From Lichina pygmaea (taxonomy: Eukaryota > Ascomycota > Lichinomycetes > Lichinales > Lichinaceae), in assembly GCA_963422465.1 (NCBI GenBank), contig OY730173.1, positions 2,480,001 to 2,544,000 on the forward strand: a stretch of DNA of 64,000 nucleotides, given 5' to 3'. The translations under genes and the position numbers were made by a program. The notes below the pieces were generated by a model. The model was not told where the DNA came from. It worked only from the letters and a program-made list of their open reading frames with translations, and searched no databases. Positions 63,350 to 64,000 of this stretch are shown piece after piece. The stretch's first letter is position 1, and the number at the start of each line of letters is the position of its first letter.

Positions 63350-64000
63350 AATGATTTCTATCAACGACTGAGTGGGATGTGGATGCCGACAGGTGGAATT
63401 GCGCGCTCCAAAAGGGGAAAGACTGGTATTTCCAACATAAGATGACAGCTGGTGCGATTGCTAACTGATCTGTATTAGATGATTCGCAGTCAATTCTTAT
63501 TCGCGCTGGATACATTCGACAAGTATGTCAAGGGAAAGGTCGTAGCAGCGACTAGCACTCATCCTATATAGGCGTACTCTGGCGTCTTCCACCTTTTACC
63601 CCTCGGTCTCCGGATACAGGAGAAGCTCGAGAAGCTAATAGATAAACATATGCGTCTGATCGGTACGTTTTTCCTTATTGTGGATGAGTGGTGTGCTAAT
63701 CGAGCTAGGCGCGTCCAAGCTTGCGCTTTCGACCATCTCCTCGGAGAGCCGATGGCGAGAATCAGGCCGGCTCGAGAATCCCAATGCTGACGTAGGCTTT
63801 CACCGTTTTCAATTGGAGTCGATGGGTTACTGATGCCACGAACAGTTATTTCGTGTTCTGAACCGGCATAAATCCGGCTTCTTGCTTTCTCCTACCCACG
63901 AAGAGGAAATCACAGCCCTGGTGGCTCCTTATGTGCGTTCATACAAGGATCTTCCTTTGCGACTGTATCAAATTAGTGTGTGACCGGTTTCCTACAATTT
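63350..64000 (+). CDS. AIM10: Mitochondrial-type prolyl-tRNA synthetase (both ends incomplete)
   Basis: Class II aminoacyl-tRNA synthetase that charges prolyl-tRNA, of the bacterial/mitochondrial type (yeast Aim10). Visible exons: 63350-63425, 63479-63522, 63572-63662, 63709-63791 and 63846-63975, after which a GTGTGT donor runs to the window edge. The spliced reading is [20 protein letters not shown], then [60 protein letters not shown] and [20 protein letters not shown] followed by [23 protein letters not shown]. The class II motif 2 region ([12 protein letters not shown]) is plain. The RLSGMW segment begins right after an acceptor (CGTCTAG), so the true start and presequence lie in an upstream exon that I could not identify. 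Introns are 45 to 55 bp. Confidence 0.88.

Noticed and set aside
63309-63515. 68-codon minus-strand frame at the right end
   Set aside because: It overlaps antisense to prolyl-tRNA synthetase exons that match the family.
1-64000. tRNA, rRNA or CRISPR sequences
   Set aside because: GGTTCGA-like B-box matches that I noticed lie inside coding exons (for example in RPN13) and lack a partner A box; no spaced direct repeat array was seen. A dedicated tRNA scan was not possible here.

Overview
The window looks like nuclear DNA of a filamentous ascomycete (Pezizomycotina, most likely a Sordariomycete-like fungus; species not identifiable from the sequence alone). Evidence: GC-rich genes split by many short introns (about 48 to 160 bp) with GTRNGT donors and CTRAC-like branch sites, a HET-domain gene, an ESSS-type complex I subunit, Cys-rich wall proteins, and a Fot1/Pogo transposon carrying mutations of the type left by repeat-induced point mutation.

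Layout, left to right. 1-6.5 kb: chromatin remodeller subunit SFH1/SNF5 (cut by the left edge), proteasome ubiquitin receptor RPN13, ribosomal proteins eL6 and uL6. 7.2-12.8 kb: SCY1-like pseudokinase and a mitochondrial branched-chain aminotransferase, divergently transcribed. 13.9-22.6 kb: complex I ESSS subunit, a Cys-rich membrane wall protein, a three-LIM paxillin-like protein and V-ATPase subunit H. 22.6-31.9 kb: an accessory stretch with a 2.76-kb Pogo/Fot1 element flanked by TA, itself split by a solo LTR, a GPI-type wall protein and weak small genes. 31.9-36.5 kb: a large PMCA-type calcium ATPase. 36.5-41 kb: a second gene-poor stretch with tandem repeats, a short flanked repeat element, decayed coding sequence and a weakly supported gene. 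41-49 kb: nucleoporin Nup84/Nup107, mitochondrial CMC4, SUMO, and a conserved-looking low-complexity protein. 49.4-53.4 kb: a HET-domain protein and an AT-hook/Lys-rich protein. 55-64 kb: V-ATPase subunit C, a mitochondrial hotdog-fold thioesterase, a 95-residue protein of unknown role, the ribosome-biogenesis factor MAK21/NOC1, and the start of a mitochondrial-type prolyl-tRNA synthetase cut by the right edge.

Most genes are unrelated housekeeping functions and form no obvious pathway or cluster. Two subunits of the V1 sector of the vacuolar proton pump (H and C) lie 32 kb apart, and the calcium ATPase belongs to a family that in fungi depends on the vacuolar proton gradient indirectly. Exon structures below were worked out by hand from splice signals, reading-frame continuity and family resemblance; no search was run. 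No convincing tRNA, rRNA or CRISPR was seen. The most distinctive features are the nested transposon, a 13-nt micro-exon in CMC4, a GC-AG intron in the SCY1 gene, and an intergenic sequence style dominated by GTAC palindromes. I found nothing I would call a new multi-gene system.
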